Origin: a bacterium
GTDB taxonomy: Bacteria > Zhuqueibacterota > Zhuqueibacteria > Residuimicrobiales > Krinioviventaceae
Reading direction: 5' to 3'
NCBI GenBank assembly: GCA_024278645.1
Contig: JAJRST010000084.1
Location: forward strand, 1 to 6,235
Length of the DNA: 6,235 nucleotides
In this document: positions 6,215 through 6,235 of the stretch, one piece after another
How the letters are laid out: every line of letters starts with the position of its first letter
Position numbering within the stretch: position 1 is the stretch's first letter
Notes under the pieces: generated by a model
The model's input: the letters and a program-made list of their open reading frames with translations, nothing else
Database searches by the model: none
Told to the model about the DNA's origin: nothing
Translations under genes and position numbers: made by a program

Positions 6215-6235
6215 GTAATAATTCCACCATTATCA

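Overview
The window carries a σ54-type two-component system and two small hypothetical genes. All supported genes lie on the minus strand. It looks like Gram-negative bacterial DNA of middling GC: Shine-Dalgarno sites are good (AAGGA, AGAGGA, AAGGGGG), coding parts are fairly GC-rich, and spacers are AT-rich. An NtrC-family regulator, an FG-GAP sensor kinase and a CFI-box protein together fit Deltaproteobacteria-like, Nitrospirota-like or related environmental lineages. I cannot fix the taxon from sequence alone.

Layout, read in the direction of transcription (right to left). A promoter-like stretch (6185-6214) precedes a membrane histidine kinase gene spanning 6078-3607. Its reading frame is interrupted by one in-frame TGA at 5598-5596. 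Upstream of the TGA lie the signal peptide and the first FG-GAP-like loop. Downstream lie three more such loops, a transmembrane helix, a PAS-like segment and a complete HisKA/HATPase kinase core. A 181-base spacer with a σ54-like promoter element and a palindrome leads to the intact σ54-dependent response regulator (3425-2088), presumably the kinase's partner.

Next comes a poorly coding, AT-rich spacer of about 730 bases (2087-1359). It contains a good σ70-like promoter for a 114-residue helical protein of unknown function (1358-1014). A 128-base gap follows, with four ACCGT/ACGGT pentamers stacked just upstream of another promoter. That promoter serves a 227-residue protein with two N-terminal CxxC pairs and a C-terminal CFI box (885-202). 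The left edge (196-1) holds a weak open frame that runs out of the window.

How it may work: the kinase's extracytoplasmic β-propeller-like domain would sense a signal and control autophosphorylation at His442 (downstream-segment numbering). The phosphate would pass to Asp53 of the regulator, which would activate σ54 promoters, perhaps including its own. The in-frame TGA is the main puzzle: the gene may be recently broken, read through, split into two polypeptides, or carry a sequence error. Neighbouring genes ending in TGA at natural family ends argue against a recoded genetic code. I found no tRNA, rRNA, CRISPR array, complete insertion sequence or convincing intrinsic terminator.
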